A DNA stretch of 64,000 nt from Algoriphagus iocasae. GTDB taxonomy: Bacteria > Bacteroidota > Bacteroidia > Cytophagales > Cyclobacteriaceae. Both the position numbers and the translations under genes were made by a program. Under the pieces are notes generated by a model. The model saw only the letters and a list, made by a program, of their open reading frames with translations. It made no database searches and was not told the origin of the DNA. Where the stretch lies: the NCBI RefSeq assembly GCF_014206875.1, contig NZ_JACIJO010000001.1, positions 372,001 through 436,000 of the forward strand, in the 5' to 3' direction. Position 1 is the first letter of the stretch, and each line of letters opens with the position of its first letter. Of the stretch, positions 17,168-26,630 are shown one piece after another.

Positions 17168-17374
17168 TTCTTCAGGAACAAACTCCAAAATATCTCCTGG
17201 CTGGCAGTCCAATACTTCACAGATGCTTTCCAAAGTGCTGAACCGGATCGCTTTTGCTTTTCCTGTTTTTAAGATAGAAAGGTTGGAAAGCGTTAAACCT
17301 ACTTTTTCAGAAAGTTCATTCAATGACATTTTTCGTTTGGCCATCATCACGTCCAAGTTTACAATTATAGGCAT
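17165..17374 (-). CDS. XRE-family regulator (Cro/C1 helix-turn-helix)
   Basis: 69 residues, one HTH domain: MMAKRKMSLNELSEKVGLTLSNLSILKTGKAKAIRFSTLESICEVLDCQPGDILE in outline. This is the short YozG-like type with no effector domain. The adjacent DUF2975 membrane protein starts upstream, with a 3-nt gap between the genes. This XRE + DUF2975 pairing is common, and the small regulator probably controls its own operon. Its signal is unknown. Confidence 0.85.
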   Translation of the reverse strand: MPIIVNLDVMMAKRKMSLNELSEKVGLTLSNLSILKTGKAKAIRFSTLESICEVLDCQPGDILEFVPEE

Positions 17375-17377
17375 GTC

Positions 17378-17914
17378 TTAAACTGTTAACTCGTTTTCGT
17401 TTTGGATTTCAAGTCCTTTGCGGAAGATCACAGCAATGATATATATGATGCCAGCCATTAAGATAAAAGCTTGGCTATCTTGCCAATATTGATTCAACAT
17501 GTCTGTATCATAGCCATGTTTTTGCAAATAATCTGCTGATTTTCTGGCGATCAAACTTAAGATTCCAATTGAAAAAGTTATGTAGCTGATCCTATAAATC
17601 TTATCGGATACAAATGAATTGAAGGGATTTGTAAGATCCATTTTCATCATCATCATAACCAATTCCAAAAATAGAACAGTGGTAAGGATTGCTATCGATA
17701 AGATAAAACTATACATGCTGTAAAATACCCATTGGCTTTTATCATATATTTCGGTTAGATCCAAGGTAATAAATAGCTTAGATAAGGCTTTGGGATTTAA
17801 GAAATGAAATATAAAATTGGTCAGTAGCCCTCCTGTTTGGATGCATAGCCCTACTAGAATTAAGGAAGCAATAAAGGTTAATGCCCTAAAAACGAAAGAA
17901 TTTGTTTTTGACAT
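17378..17914 (-). CDS. DUF2975-type integral membrane protein
   Basis: 178 residues with four predicted membrane helices: FIASLILVGLCIQTGG, SMYSFILSIAILTTVLFLEL, ISYITFSIGILSLIA and FILMAGIIYIIAVIF. The pattern of a cytoplasmic N-terminus, long second loop and C-terminal FRKGLEIQNENELTV fits DUF2975. First gene of a two-gene operon with the XRE regulator. No biochemical function is known to me. Confidence 0.75.
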   Translation of the reverse strand: MSKTNSFVFRALTFIASLILVGLCIQTGGLLTNFIFHFLNPKALSKLFITLDLTEIYDKSQWVFYSMYSFILSIAILTTVLFLELVMMMMKMDLTNPFNSFVSDKIYRISYITFSIGILSLIARKSADYLQKHGYDTDMLNQYWQDSQAFILMAGIIYIIAVIFRKGLEIQNENELTV

Positions 17915-18183
17915 AATTTCTCAGAATTAAATTTTACCAAAAGAAATAAAATTTTATTGAAAAACAATAAATATAGGTTGTTAATCGAGAAAAATATTTT
18001 AATTCCTTGTAAACTGATTTTACTTTTCGATCAGTCATTTTCCATTTCCTTTATCAACTTCACCAATCCAATATCTTAGTCGGTAAATTACCCATTGTCT
18101 AAAAAATAATTACCCAAGGGGTGAGAGGATATTGATTGCCAAATTTATAGGCATGCCCCAGGCAGATTAAAAATCTTACTTTC

Positions 18184-18738
18184 TCAAAGACAAGAATAAG
18201 TCAATAGTACCGCTCCAGACCCAAAGGTTTTTGTTTGCCTTAACTGGATATCGTGTTTTTCTGGGATTTGATCAAAAAATGGAAGGCCTTTTCCAGCCAT
18301 GATAGGGTGGATGCAAAACTGGAATTCATCGATTAAGTGAAGATTGGTCAGCTGAACAATCAAGCTTCGACTTCCAACTAATACATCCCCGCCAGCCTGA
18401 GATTTTAAATCCCGTACAGTTTCTTCCAATGACTCAGAGGCAAGAGAGGCATTTTCCCAAGCTAATTCTGCAGTGGTTTTCAACTGATTTGAAAACACAA
18501 TTTTCGGAATTTGATCCATTACCTTGGCAAATTCATCCAATGATTTCTCACCGGAAGGATTGGCGACCAATTCTTGCCAAAACTTCATTAATTGAAAAGT
18601 AGTATTGCCATATAATGCCAAGGAAGAATTTCTTATAAGCTGAGAATAATGATCGTGGATTTCTTCATCAGGATTAATAGCGGTATGATCACAAAACCCG
18701 TCTAGGGTTAAATTAAATGCGGCGATGATCTTTCTCAT
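18184..18738 (-). CDS. Dihydrofolate-reductase-family protein (RibD C-terminal-like)
   Basis: 184 residues. MRKIIAAFNLTLDGFCD at the N-terminus, GNTTFQLMKFW, KIVFSNQL, GGDVLVGSRSLIVQL and the C-terminal HPIMAGKGLPFFDQI are the hallmarks of the YyaP/YwjB-type branch of the DHFR/RibD fold. Such proteins bind NADPH, but most have no assigned substrate. It follows the serine hydrolase gene by 21 nt on the same strand, so they are likely co-transcribed. Confidence 0.82.
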   Translation of the reverse strand: MRKIIAAFNLTLDGFCDHTAINPDEEIHDHYSQLIRNSSLALYGNTTFQLMKFWQELVANPSGEKSLDEFAKVMDQIPKIVFSNQLKTTAELAWENASLASESLEETVRDLKSQAGGDVLVGSRSLIVQLTNLHLIDEFQFCIHPIMAGKGLPFFDQIPEKHDIQLRQTKTFGSGAVLLTYSCL

Positions 18739-18759
18739 TTTCTTCCTTGATTTAAATTT

Positions 18760-19851
18760 TTATTCCATTTTATCTTTCTCCATTTCTTTTATCATCTTCA
18801 CCAATACTGGAGCCACAGCACTACCTTTCCAACCGGAGCTGTAATTGGCGGCGAGGTACATATCTTTTTCAGGAATAAAAGCCACCATTGTTCCCCAAAA
18901 TCCGGAATGACAATAGGTTTCATAATCCCCGATTTTTACCCGATACATGCCCATTTGATAGTCCATGGTTGCCTTATTTTCATATGTCACATGTTCGAGC
19001 ATGATGTCCAAAGTTTTTGGATCATCAAAAATCTTCCCTTGGAAAAGCAACTGGAAAAAGTCCACAAGCTCTTCGGTATTTGATAAAAATCCACCCCCAC
19101 CAAAATAATCCATGGTTGGGCTGAATTGATAGGTATCCATTCCTTGAAAATATTGATGGATTCGGAGTTGATCGGTAATCGGATCTTCTCCTTCAAAGTC
19201 GGTTCTTTCCAATCCTTTTTCTTCCAGTTTCAGCAATTCCTTGATTCCACCGTCCAGATTTTTACCGGTATATTTTTCTATCAATTCGCCTAAGATCACA
19301 TATCCCGTATCCGAATAGCTGAATTGCTTTCCTGGAGGTCCAATTGGGTCGCCCTTGTCCACACCCATTTGAAATTGCTCGGTTCTGGTCCAAGTATGGC
19401 TTGGGTCTTTTAGAATTGTATCGAAGAATTCGGCTGCGTGAGTATGGTCAAAGAAACCTGCTGAATGCCTTAGTATCTGGCGAATAGTAATCTCGTCCAG
19501 ATTGTAGTCTTTAGATAGAATTGCTGCATGGGCTGCAGAAATATGTTTGGAAATGGGGTCGTCCAAATTTAAAACCCCCAACTCCATCAACCTGAGAATA
19601 CTTGCAGCGACGTAGGTTTTGGTGACACTCGCAATTCGGAAAGTCTGGTTGGGTTTTAGTTTTTCCTCTGTCTTGATATCCGCAAATCCAGCGGCTCCCG
19701 ACCAAGAAAATGAGTCATCTCCAGATTGGATGGAAACAGAAATCCCAGCTTTGTTATCGCCTAATTCACTTTCGAGTACAGACGAAAAGTCTTGTGCATT
19801 AATGAAATTGAGAAGGAAAAATCCCAAAAAGACAAAACTCAATTTTTTCAT
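18760..19851 (-). CDS. Secreted serine hydrolase, beta-lactamase/PBP4* family
   Basis: 363 residues with a signal peptide (ends INAQD). The catalytic motif SVTK (S-x-x-K, about residue 77) is followed by YSDTGY (Tyr of the Y-x-N-like motif, with Asp in place of Asn). CHSGFWG near the C-terminus replaces KTG with H-x-G, as is usual in class C-like esterases and peptidases. Family members act as D-aminopeptidases or esterases rather than resistance enzymes. It sits between an aminotransferase and a DHFR-like gene; no joint pathway is evident. Confidence 0.85.
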   Translation of the reverse strand: MKKLSFVFLGFFLLNFINAQDFSSVLESELGDNKAGISVSIQSGDDSFSWSGAAGFADIKTEEKLKPNQTFRIASVTKTYVAASILRLMELGVLNLDDPISKHISAAHAAILSKDYNLDEITIRQILRHSAGFFDHTHAAEFFDTILKDPSHTWTRTEQFQMGVDKGDPIGPPGKQFSYSDTGYVILGELIEKYTGKNLDGGIKELLKLEEKGLERTDFEGEDPITDQLRIHQYFQGMDTYQFSPTMDYFGGGGFLSNTEELVDFFQLLFQGKIFDDPKTLDIMLEHVTYENKATMDYQMGMYRVKIGDYETYCHSGFWGTMVAFIPEKDMYLAANYSSGWKGSAVAPVLVKMIKEMEKDKME

Positions 19852-19893
19852 TTTTCTATTGGCTAACTAAATGTTTTGATTAAAATTATTCAA

Positions 19894-21216
19894 TTACCTC
19901 GAACTTCTTTTAGCATTAACATAATCTTTTAGCCGTTTCATGGCTAATTGTAGATCTTCGTGATCGAAACTGGTGATGACGATCCTATACAAGCCATGCT
20001 TTTGATGGCCAAATCCAGCTGTTGGAGTTAATAAAATACCAGATTTTTGATAGATATTCAGCCAAAGCTCTTCTTCGGACTTTGCTGATTTTTCTTTTAG
20101 AAATTCAGAAAGATCCATCCAAATAAATAAGCTTCCATAGGAAGGATTGAAAGGGATGTTCAGCTCTTTCAAAGTAGATCTGACAATCAAATAAGATTCT
20201 GTCAAAGCTTCCTGAAAAGCAGAAAAGTAGCTGTCCAAGAAGTCCATGTCTTTTAAAACCTCCGTAAGCGTCCATTGGGTGTAATTGGAAATCGAATGGC
20301 CCAAACCGACATTTTTGTACGCTTTGATCAAGTCCTCATTGTAAGAATGCAAAGTCCCGATTCTAAATCCTGAAATTCCAAAATCCTTGGAGAAGGAATG
20401 CCATAGGTGTAAATATGGGCTTTCGTATTCTTGCATGATACTACCGAACGAGATGAATTCTATTGGTTGGGGATAATCTTGAATCAAGTCCGGATGCTGG
20501 TGATTTATTCTCACTAACCCATAAATTTCATTGACCACCAGGTGAATTTGATGGGAAATGCACCAGTCTGTGATCGTCCTTAATTGTTTTTCGCTATAAA
20601 TTCCGCCTGTAGGGTTATCCGGGCTGGTCAAAATCAACATGCTAAAATTACTTCCGGAAGACTCTATTTCCTCTTTGGACTTTTCAAGTTGGGCAATGCT
20701 GATAGGAATGCCATTTTTGAGTTCTTCTAATTCCAGATGCGTTTGCAAATCATAGCGTTTGACGCCAGGGAAAACCCCAATGTCTCCCGTATAAACAGGA
20801 TAGCTAGGGGCTGGAATTACTGCGGTGCTGTCTGGGTTTGCTAATAAAAATGCTGTCATTTCTATTACGGATGTCGCCCCAACAGAGCAGGCTAATGTAT
20901 TCGGGTCAATCGGTTTTTTGATCAGGAATTTAGATAAAAAAATTGCGGTTGCTTCCCGAAAATCCGGGATTCCAGATGGATCTCCATAGCTCGCTACCCA
21001 TTCTGGGATGTCGTTTTCCCGGGTTATTTGCTGGATTTTTTCACGAAGAATGTCCCAACAAAGGTGATTTTCTGCCACATTCATCGGGAAGGTTCCTGTG
21101 GGATTTTGATCGCGATGGTAGCGGTTTCCCAAAGCTTCAAAATAGATTTCCATATCCACCCGAGCGGGTGTTTGTGCAGCTGAGATCCCTTTGAGGGATA
21201 AGGTAGGAATAGTCAT
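19894..21216 (-). CDS. PLP-dependent class I/II aminotransferase
   Basis: 440 residues, fold type I. LTSPDNPTGGIYS (cofactor-binding Asn-Pro), VVNEIYGLV, and the PLP-lysine segment HSFSKDFGISGFRIGTLHS are clear. The N-terminal VAENHLCWDILREKI resembles ACC-synthase-like members of the family. Amino-donor specificity cannot be read from sequence. First gene of a probable three-gene minus-strand run with the serine hydrolase (42 nt gap) and the DHFR-like protein. Confidence 0.88.
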   Translation of the reverse strand: MTIPTLSLKGISAAQTPARVDMEIYFEALGNRYHRDQNPTGTFPMNVAENHLCWDILREKIQQITRENDIPEWVASYGDPSGIPDFREATAIFLSKFLIKKPIDPNTLACSVGATSVIEMTAFLLANPDSTAVIPAPSYPVYTGDIGVFPGVKRYDLQTHLELEELKNGIPISIAQLEKSKEEIESSGSNFSMLILTSPDNPTGGIYSEKQLRTITDWCISHQIHLVVNEIYGLVRINHQHPDLIQDYPQPIEFISFGSIMQEYESPYLHLWHSFSKDFGISGFRIGTLHSYNEDLIKAYKNVGLGHSISNYTQWTLTEVLKDMDFLDSYFSAFQEALTESYLIVRSTLKELNIPFNPSYGSLFIWMDLSEFLKEKSAKSEEELWLNIYQKSGILLTPTAGFGHQKHGLYRIVITSFDHEDLQLAMKRLKDYVNAKRSSR

Positions 21217-21343
21217 TTATAAATTTAATTTGCATTGAAAAGCTTGGAATAGCTTACCTTAATTCCAATTCTGAAAGTGATGACCTGAAAATGGAATTTC
21301 CAGAAAGTATAATCAGCTTAAGTTTAATTGACACACGATTAAA

Positions 21344-23518
21344 TTATAAAAGTCTGAATTTTATCCCTCCATTGATCACAAAACCATCGACAGGGGCGTA
21401 AATGTCCCGGAACTCAGGGTTTGGAAGATTGCCAGTATAAATCGTATCAAATCGGGTTTGTCGGGTATCCAAGAAGTTTTCAAAATTCAGGAATACAGAG
21501 AAATTCTCTCCAAATTTCTTTTCGCTCATCAAGCCCACAATCCAATAGGATTTCCCCGTTTTTCCGTCATTCAATTGCTGGTGACTGAAATAATAGGCTT
21601 CTAATCCTATCCAAAAATTCTCATGCTTTTCATACATCAGCACATTGTTGATCCGGTGCTTTGCCACCAAAGGATAGGTGGATTTGATGTCATTATATTG
21701 CTGGTTTACATCAGCAAAAGTATAGCCGACAAATAGTTTGAAGTCCTTATAATTCCACTTCATATTCACTTCGACTCCTTGAGTTTCAAGACTTCCTAGT
21801 GGTTGCTGAAATTCGTAATTACTACCCACAGGAGTCAGTAAAAGTGGGTTTTGAATGCTGGTGTAGAAGAATAGTGTATTGGCAACCAATGATAACTCAT
21901 CCCCAATAGCTACTCTGTAATTGATGTCCAGATTTGTTCCCGCTGATTTTTCAGCATCGAATAATTTGGGATCAATAGGGAGTATATTCTGGAAATGGTT
22001 TCGCTCAGCATCTTCTGTAAAAACTGTTGGAGATTTATATCCTAATCCACCTCCCAAGCGGAAAGTAAGTGCATCGCTGGGTTTATACATCGCAGATATT
22101 TTCGGCAATGGAAATGCCCCATAGTCCTTTTGATAATCTAGTCTAAAGCCAGATTCCAGTGTCCATTGCTCGGAAATATTCCAAAGGTTTTGGACAAAGG
22201 CTCCGAAGGTATTCAGCGTGTAATCTAATGGAAGAGCTTCATTTCCTTCTTTTTGGGTGAACTTATCTGTCCATAAATTCAAACCCCCGATCCATTCTGA
22301 TTTTTTTCCTTGAGAATTGATATTCACCTCTGAGAAAGAAGAAAACTGCTTTCCTGAAAATAGAAAGTCAGGAACTTCAATGCTTCGATCGTAAAAACTT
22401 AAACTATTTTTGATAGTAAGCTGAGTAGCTTCACTGAGTTGGTTTTGGTAATTGAGACTGGTGGAAATCCTATCGGTTGCATTCTTTTCAAAATAAGGAT
22501 CGCTTACAGATTCACCTTCGATGAAATCAATATTCCCACCCAATCGATCCTCACGCATTAGATTCAGTCCCAAGACCAAACTTGATTGTGGATTAATGTC
22601 CCAAAATAACTTTGGGTTAATTGTAAATCGATCAAATTTTGGAATTGCTGTCAATCCAATTTTAGCAGGATCGTAGGCAGTTCCTTTGTTGTAAGAAGTG
22701 AAAATGGTAGTTCCAATTTTCCCTTTTTTTGCGGCGTAATATGCACTAGCATCTAATCCCAAGGAAGAAGTTCCATTAAGCATGACCGAGAGTTCGGGTT
22801 CGTCTTCGGGAGTTTTGGAAATCAAATTAACCAAGCCGGCGATGGCTCCTCCTCCATACAAAGTGGAAGAAGCTCCTTTGATTACTTCCACCTGAGCCAA
22901 GTCCAAAGGTGCAATTTGCATCAGACTTAATCCGGAAGAATATCCTGCATACAATGGAAAACCGTCACGCAGTAACTGAGTGTATTTTCCGTCCAGACCT
23001 TGAATTCGGATGCTTGAATTGTAACTCGTGGCAGAGGTCTGTTGGGTTTGGATCCCGGTACTTTCATTGAGAAGCATTCGGATGTCTCCGGGTTTCATAT
23101 TTCCTTTTTCGGAGAGTTCTTCTCCCGCGATGATCTCTACTCGCGTGGGAACATCCTCTATTACTCTGGAACTTCGATTGGATTGGACTACCAAAACCTC
23201 CATTTCTTCCTCTGAATGCCCCAGAGAAAACACCTCTGGATTTTCAGATGTCTCAAGGGGAAAAGTCCGTTTGACTTTTTGAGATTCATAGCCTAGGAAT
23301 CGGATTTCAAGTGTATAAGTCCCGTCTGGGATTTCTTTCACTGTGACAAATCCATTTTCATCTGATACTGCTCCAAGGGAAATTTCTCTGAACAATAAAG
23401 TGGCTCCGATTAAAGGAGTGCCGGAATCTTCATCAATGATTTTTGCTTGATAGGTACTTTGAGAAAAGACAGATTGACTGGCAAATAGGAGTATGCCTAC
23501 TAAGAAATATTTTAGCAT
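21344..23518 (-). CDS. TonB-dependent outer-membrane receptor with carboxypeptidase-like N-terminal domain
   Basis: 724 residues. A signal peptide (ends VFSQS) is followed by a beta-sandwich domain (YQAKIIDEDSGTPLIGATLLF to about residue 95). The plug domain has the typical VEVIKGASSTLYGGGAIAGLVNLISK, and a ~22-strand barrel ends in phenylalanine-rich NGGIKFRLL. It imports a scarce ligand, using TonB energy. There is no SusD partner, so glycan uptake is unlikely. Its operon mate is a small Cys-rich exported protein, which hints at metal or metal-complex uptake (inference). Confidence 0.9.
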   Translation of the reverse strand: MLKYFLVGILLFASQSVFSQSTYQAKIIDEDSGTPLIGATLLFREISLGAVSDENGFVTVKEIPDGTYTLEIRFLGYESQKVKRTFPLETSENPEVFSLGHSEEEMEVLVVQSNRSSRVIEDVPTRVEIIAGEELSEKGNMKPGDIRMLLNESTGIQTQQTSATSYNSSIRIQGLDGKYTQLLRDGFPLYAGYSSGLSLMQIAPLDLAQVEVIKGASSTLYGGGAIAGLVNLISKTPEDEPELSVMLNGTSSLGLDASAYYAAKKGKIGTTIFTSYNKGTAYDPAKIGLTAIPKFDRFTINPKLFWDINPQSSLVLGLNLMREDRLGGNIDFIEGESVSDPYFEKNATDRISTSLNYQNQLSEATQLTIKNSLSFYDRSIEVPDFLFSGKQFSSFSEVNINSQGKKSEWIGGLNLWTDKFTQKEGNEALPLDYTLNTFGAFVQNLWNISEQWTLESGFRLDYQKDYGAFPLPKISAMYKPSDALTFRLGGGLGYKSPTVFTEDAERNHFQNILPIDPKLFDAEKSAGTNLDINYRVAIGDELSLVANTLFFYTSIQNPLLLTPVGSNYEFQQPLGSLETQGVEVNMKWNYKDFKLFVGYTFADVNQQYNDIKSTYPLVAKHRINNVLMYEKHENFWIGLEAYYFSHQQLNDGKTGKSYWIVGLMSEKKFGENFSVFLNFENFLDTRQTRFDTIYTGNLPNPEFRDIYAPVDGFVINGGIKFRLL

Positions 23519-23564
23519 GGTTTAAAATTCAACTGAGTAAGAAAGAAGAAAAGCTCATGGCGAG

Positions 23565-23897
23565 CTAGGCAATTTGGAAAAAAGCTTTGCCTGGGGGTTT
23601 AATGATTCTCTTTCTATGCTGCTCCGAAAAAGGAACGCTCCATTCTGTAATGGTCTCAATACTAATTTCTTCCGAAGAAAGAAGAAGAGGAAATGAGAAG
23701 TTTTCAGTAGAGAAACCCGTGCAACTTCCACATGAATAAAAAGGGGAGCAGGGCAGATGATCTTCACAATCATCTTGGGGTTCTGAATCCGAATTTTGAT
23801 TTACCTCGATAGTATCGCAGGTGCTTTCTGCACTGCAGCAGGGCATAGCTGTCAGCCAAAATGAAAACAGTGACAATAAAATCGGTAAAACCTTCAT
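23565..23897 (-). CDS. Small Cys-rich exported protein (DUF6660-like)
   Basis: 110 residues from the ATG at 23897; the frame opens further upstream, but that part is basic and has no signal peptide. The signal sequence MKVLPILLSLFSFWLTAMPC is followed by a region with about nine cysteines and many acidic residues (CCSAESTC, DDCEDHLPCSPFYSCGSC). This matches the small periplasmic proteins, recalled as DUF6660, that precede TonB receptors in Bacteroidota. It lies 46 nt upstream of the receptor on the same strand. A metal-related role is plausible but unproven. Confidence 0.65.
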   Translation of the reverse strand: MKVLPILLSLFSFWLTAMPCCSAESTCDTIEVNQNSDSEPQDDCEDHLPCSPFYSCGSCTGFSTENFSFPLLLSSEEISIETITEWSVPFSEQHRKRIIKPPGKAFFQIA

Positions 23898-23981
23898 GCT
23901 CCAAAGGTAAAAATCTATCGCAAGAATAATGAATCGAATTTCTGTTTTATACAGAGCAGCTAGGCTTTTCAAAAAATGAAA

Positions 23982-24005
23982 AAGCCCCGAATATCTCCGG
24001 GGCTT
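23982..24005 (-). terminator. Intrinsic terminator downstream of phospholipase C
   Basis: AAGCCCCG/CGGGGCTT stem with an 8-nt loop, followed on the minus strand by TTTCATTTTTT. It separates the phospholipase gene from the Cys-rich protein/TonB receptor operon. Confidence 0.85.
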
Positions 24006-24031
24006 AAAGTCTATAAAGAATTGTTGTCGAT

Positions 24032-26533
24032 TTAGGAAAGCAAAGGATCTGAAATACTTTCTTCCCCGTTTTCTAACCTTCCGGCAAAAGTCCATTCAAA
24101 GCCAGGACCTTTCACAGTCAGATCATACCAACCTTGTGACGATTCGAAATTCAAACTGGTTTCCTGATTTCTTGGATTGATTTTATTGCCTCCTTCATCG
24201 TTCCGATAGGAATTTTCTTTCACCTGAATCGGGGCATTTCCTTGGATGTCCGTCATCAGAATTCCTTTTCTATCTTCTCCCTTGGCATAGAACCCCGGCC
24301 TTAATTGCATAGAAACTGAACCTGATCTTACATCTCCTTTAAATTCTCTATAAAAGCCATTTGGGCCATACACTCTTAAATGATATTCATTTCCTTCAAA
24401 ATCGGATATGGGCCAACTGTATTCCAATCGATCTCCGGCTTTCACCGCAAACTGCCATACCCTGGCTTCCTCACAATTTTCTGAATCAGGACTTTTATAT
24501 TTTCCAGGAGCATATACCTGAACGGGTATTCCCCAAGTATCTTCGTCAAAGATTTCTGTGGAGGCTTCAAAAGTCAAGGTTATTTTTTGCTTAGCTGCGT
24601 CCAAACTTCCAAGCACTCTTAAATCATAGTTCAAAGCATTGGAAGGTCGTTCTCCTTTTTCCTGATAAGGAAGGCTACCTTCAGATTTCAATTTCTCAGT
24701 GTTCCAATTGTTGACTTCGGAAGGCGGAATAGTCATGAAGTTGTCCGGAAGCGACATAAATTGTGCTTTGTGGATTTGCTGCATAAACTCATTTCGATTG
24801 ATTGGCTTGAGTTTTTCCAGAGGTTCTCCTTGATAGGGTCTAAATGCCGAAGTCAAATCTCCAGAAATCATCCTTCTCCAATCAGAGATATTCGGTTCCT
24901 CGACCTTTTTTCCAGTCTTTTTGCTGAGGAATTTCTCCATAAACATTATGGTCGAAGTAATGTCAGATACCTGCGAATTGACATATCCTCCTCTTGTCCA
25001 GGGAGAAGCAACAATCAGCGGCACCCGATATCCCAAACCAACAGGACTGGTACGGCGGTCTTCTTTATCAAAACCGGCTTTTTCTTCTTGCTCTTCATAA
25101 ACATATTCTCCATCTGTGCCGATTCCTTTTGAAATCAAACCTTCTGCTGGGTTTTTTGGATCGGGAACCACAAATGGTGGCTGGTGATCGAAATACCCGT
25201 CATTTTCATCGTAATTGAGAATGAAAATCGTCTTTTTCCAAACCTCTGGATCCTTCGTTAATATGTCCAACACCTCAGAAACATACCATGCTCCATACCA
25301 AGGTGCGCTAGGATGATCTGAGAATTTTTGTGGAGCAACCAGCCAAGAAACTGCCGGTAGTTTTTTCTCCTCGACATCCTTTCTAAACTGGTAGAGAATG
25401 TCTCCTTTAGGCACCTCAACTTCTCTTTCCTCGCCGTTTTCGGTGTATTTTATTTTTTCTGTACTATGGAAATCCGGATCTCCAGTATTTCTGGCAAAAG
25501 CTTTTTTGTGGAGACTTTTTTCGAAATCACTTAGCTTTTCAAAATTGTCTGGATGGTATTTCACCAAATGCTCAGACACCATTTTCAACTCTTCGCGCTT
25601 CTTTTCGATTTCCTTCAAATATCCTTCTCCTGCGCCTTCTGGCATTCCATTTTTATCAAATTCGGCTAGTTCCGCTTCGATAATTGGCTTTTGATGTTCC
25701 AAAAACTCATAATAGCCAGGGCTGAAAAAGACATGGAATTGGGAAAACCATTCCAAGTTATTGTCAGTGAAATTGGCCAATAAAGAGGAATCATCTACCA
25801 AAGAAGGTATACTGATTTCATTTTGATACACCTGCCATGAGATCCCCAATTTTTCCAGTCTCTCAGGAAATGTGGTCCATTGAGCTTCATTCTTATAATT
25901 GACCTCCCCATTTCTCACCTTTGCTTTCTCTCCGGCTTTCCCATGGGTTTTTCCAGTCCAGAAATAGCTTCTATTGGTGGTGGTGCCAGTCAATGCTGCG
26001 CAAAAGTGCTGGTCAAAAACAGTGAAAGAATCTGCTAGTGCATAATAGAAAGGAATATCCTCGCGAGTGTAATAGCCCATGGTCAATGGGACTTCTCTGA
26101 ATTCTTTGTTTCCGGGACGTTTGGATTCGATCCAACCATCGTATTTTCCATTATTTCTGGCATCTACCTGATTTTCCCAAGAATGGGGAATATCACGCAT
26201 CCAAGTGGCTTTGGTCGCTTTGATGTCCAATCGGAAAGGAGCAAATCGATTTCCAGAGTTATCGGGTTGCATCCAAACAGGTAATTTACCGGGTATAGTA
26301 ATGGCTCTCGGATCATTATACCCTCTGACACCTCTTAGTGTGCCAAAGCAATGGTCAAAAGACCGGTTTTCTTGCATAAGCATCACAATGTGCTCAGCAT
26401 CTTCAAAAGTAGTCCCTGGATCAGGACTGATAGCTAAGGCTTTTTCTATTGAACTTGGCAAAACCTGCCATAAACCTGCCGCGCCACTTAGCAAAGCAGT
26501 CTTTTTGAGAAACTCTCTCCGGGAATTATTCAT
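24032..26533 (-). CDS. Tat-exported phosphocholine-specific phospholipase C
   Basis: 833 residues. The N-terminus NNSRREFLKKTALLSGAAG is a twin-arginine signal. The phosphoesterase domain (about 45-530) contains VMLMQENRSFDHCFGTLRGVRGYND and ILNYDENDGYFDHQPPF with its metal-binding acidic residues. The last ~230 residues hold two repeated beta domains typical of the PlcH/PlcN C-terminus (DUF756). The family hydrolyses phosphatidylcholine or sphingomyelin to release phosphocholine. It folds in the cytoplasm before export, as Tat substrates do. The gene stands alone with its own terminator, and ammonium transport lies upstream. Confidence 0.92.
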   Translation of the reverse strand: MNNSRREFLKKTALLSGAAGLWQVLPSSIEKALAISPDPGTTFEDAEHIVMLMQENRSFDHCFGTLRGVRGYNDPRAITIPGKLPVWMQPDNSGNRFAPFRLDIKATKATWMRDIPHSWENQVDARNNGKYDGWIESKRPGNKEFREVPLTMGYYTREDIPFYYALADSFTVFDQHFCAALTGTTTNRSYFWTGKTHGKAGEKAKVRNGEVNYKNEAQWTTFPERLEKLGISWQVYQNEISIPSLVDDSSLLANFTDNNLEWFSQFHVFFSPGYYEFLEHQKPIIEAELAEFDKNGMPEGAGEGYLKEIEKKREELKMVSEHLVKYHPDNFEKLSDFEKSLHKKAFARNTGDPDFHSTEKIKYTENGEEREVEVPKGDILYQFRKDVEEKKLPAVSWLVAPQKFSDHPSAPWYGAWYVSEVLDILTKDPEVWKKTIFILNYDENDGYFDHQPPFVVPDPKNPAEGLISKGIGTDGEYVYEEQEEKAGFDKEDRRTSPVGLGYRVPLIVASPWTRGGYVNSQVSDITSTIMFMEKFLSKKTGKKVEEPNISDWRRMISGDLTSAFRPYQGEPLEKLKPINRNEFMQQIHKAQFMSLPDNFMTIPPSEVNNWNTEKLKSEGSLPYQEKGERPSNALNYDLRVLGSLDAAKQKITLTFEASTEIFDEDTWGIPVQVYAPGKYKSPDSENCEEARVWQFAVKAGDRLEYSWPISDFEGNEYHLRVYGPNGFYREFKGDVRSGSVSMQLRPGFYAKGEDRKGILMTDIQGNAPIQVKENSYRNDEGGNKINPRNQETSLNFESSQGWYDLTVKGPGFEWTFAGRLENGEESISDPLLS

Positions 26534-26630
26534 GGTTGAAAATTAAGGGCAAGGATTGGATTTGCCCTATTTTTCAAGGTTAATTTTGGTTTAGCTTTTT
26601 ATTACCAAGAGGTTTTTATGGATAAATGGA

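Noticed and set aside
24994..25694. Several plus-strand frames of 74-123 residues under the phospholipase C gene
   Set aside because: All are antisense shadows of a well-conserved 833-residue enzyme.
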